DNA of 64,000 nt from a bacterium (lineage in GTDB: Bacteria > Electryoneota > JAOADG01). Below the pieces are notes generated by a model. The model ran no database searches and was not told the origin of the DNA. It saw nothing but the letters and a program-made list of their open reading frames with translations. The DNA lies in NCBI GenBank assembly GCA_026417415.1, contig JAOADG010000008.1, positions 1-64,000 of the forward strand. Direction: 5' to 3'. Made by a program: the position numbers and the translations under genes. Below are positions 63,189-64,000 of the stretch, piece after piece (within the stretch, counting starts at the first letter, position 1; each line of letters opens with the position of its first letter).

Positions 63189-64000
63189 TTGGAACTACTA
63201 ACTTTAACTCAACCTTTAGAAGCAGAAAAATCAATTTGGGAATGGGTCATTTTCCATTTCATTATCTTTACCCTATTAGGTTTAGATCTGGGGGTTGGTC
63301 AAAGAAAAGCCCATGTACCATCTTTTAAAGAAGCCATCTCTTGGGTCTCTCTGTATATCACTTGTGCAATCCTGTATGGTGTCTATATAGGATGGAAATG
63401 GGGAACAGAGAAAGCGATTTTATTTTATACCGGTTATTTAGTCGAATATTCCCTTTCAGTGGACAACCTTTTTGTCTTTTTGGTTCTATTCTCCTTTTTT
63501 GCAGTTCCCCCTAAATCGCGACATCGGGTTTTATTTTGGGGCATCTTAGGTGCACTTTTTTTCCGTGCAATATTTATTGCATTAGGTGCAATCATCATCA
63601 GTCGTTTTGATTGGGTTCTTTATCTTTTTGGTGCATTTCTAATATACACAGCATGGAAATTGTTACACTCCGGAGAACAAGAAATTCATCCTGATGAAAA
63701 TCCGGTAATAAACTGGGTTAAAAAACATTTCCCAGTCACAAATTTCTATGTTGAATCAAAGTTTACTACAAAGGTTGATGGAAAAACTTACCTAACTCCA
63801 TTGGCTTTAGTACTGATTTCTGTGGAAACGACGGACATTATCTTTGCTGTAGATTCAATTCCTGCAATTTTTTCTATTACCTCTGATCCATTTATTGTCT
63901 ATACCTCAAATGTATTTGCCATTCTTGGACTAAGAAGTTTGTTCTTTGTTTTGGATAAATTGTTACCTTTATTCCGTTTCCTAAAACCTGCTTTAGCAGT
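63189..64000 (+). CDS. TerC family membrane protein, truncated at the right edge
   Basis: At least 270 aa; the gene runs out of the window. Translation gives ELLTLTQPLEAEKSIWEW, then several membrane helices with FTLLGLDLGVGQRKAH, YLVEYSLSVDNLFVFLVLFSFF (family motif with Asp), FWGILGALFFRA and LISVETTDIIFAVDSIPAI (second acidic motif). These are diagnostic of TerC/Alx proteins, which act in metal (Mn) export or membrane protein metallation. The TTG at 63189 is a guess; the frame is open upstream and a GTG at 63147 is an alternative. No ribosome site decides. It is divergent from the long minus-strand unit. Confidence 0.88.
   Translation, partial: MELLTLTQPLEAEKSIWEWVIFHFIIFTLLGLDLGVGQRKAHVPSFKEAISWVSLYITCAILYGVYIGWKWGTEKAILFYTGYLVEYSLSVDNLFVFLVLFSFFAVPPKSRHRVLFWGILGALFFRAIFIALGAIIISRFDWVLYLFGAFLIYTAWKLLHSGEQEIHPDENPVINWVKKHFPVTNFYVESKFTTKVDGKTYLTPLALVLISVETTDIIFAVDSIPAIFSITSDPFIVYTSNVFAILGLRSLFFVLDKLLPLFRFLKPALA

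Overview
The window is AT-rich bacterial chromosome, densely packed on both strands. Four secreted proteins end in a type IX secretion (T9SS) type A sorting domain, each with a YPNPFN-type motif. With them are a PorV-like barrel, an HmuY-like lipoprotein, a DUF4835-like protein, a CarboxypepD_reg-type TonB receptor and a BtuG-like surface beta-propeller. This points to the Bacteroidota/Chlorobiota/Ignavibacteriota (FCB) group, probably a Chlorobiota/Ignavibacteria-like lineage. Many genes have AGGAG-type ribosome binding sites, and the clearest promoter is sigma-70-like. No phage, IS element, CRISPR array or integrase was seen.

Layout. 1-4.7 kb: a LegC-like sugar aminotransferase, hppD, then a cobalamin riboswitch driving a secreted beta-propeller plus a lipoprotein (probable B12 capture). 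4.7-11.7 kb: aspartase/fumarase, rhodanese, a GT-C glycosyltransferase fused to TPRs, an M20 dipeptidase and two envelope proteins. 11.7-24.2 kb, all plus strand: two barrel-like proteins, a PfkB kinase, an AmiC-type amidase, surE, guaA, uppP, an odd glycosidase-like/membrane fusion, guaB and an EVE protein, with many 4-nt start/stop overlaps. 24.2-25.2 kb: three small minus-strand genes.

25.2-33.2 kb: a GT-B-like protein, then an ECF sigma factor with a good promoter and a terminator, a zinc-finger anti-sigma, a lipoprotein HtrA-PDZ homologue that has lost its whole catalytic triad, a ClpX-like ATPase without the zinc domain, an HMA protein, tyrS and an amino-acid dehydrogenase. 33.2-43.7 kb: two T9SS cargo proteins, an HmuY/TonB-receptor pair (probable heme uptake), a NicO-like His-rich transporter, a ferritin-like protein, tRNA-Glu(CUC) and a DinB-like protein. 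43.8-46.3 kb: a MacA/MacB-like pair without an ATPase gene, behind a long palindrome.

46.3-62.9 kb: twelve minus-strand genes with almost no spacing, apparently one long transcription unit: a TPR-like membrane protein, an aldehyde dehydrogenase, a PorV-like barrel, a YhaN/YhaO-type (SbcCD-like) pair, a CxxCH-bearing T9SS protein, a DUF502 protein, a barrel protein whose reading frame breaks at an A9 homopolymer, an Omp85-like protein, DedA, an M1 peptidase and a DinB-like protein. The right edge holds a truncated TerC-family gene.
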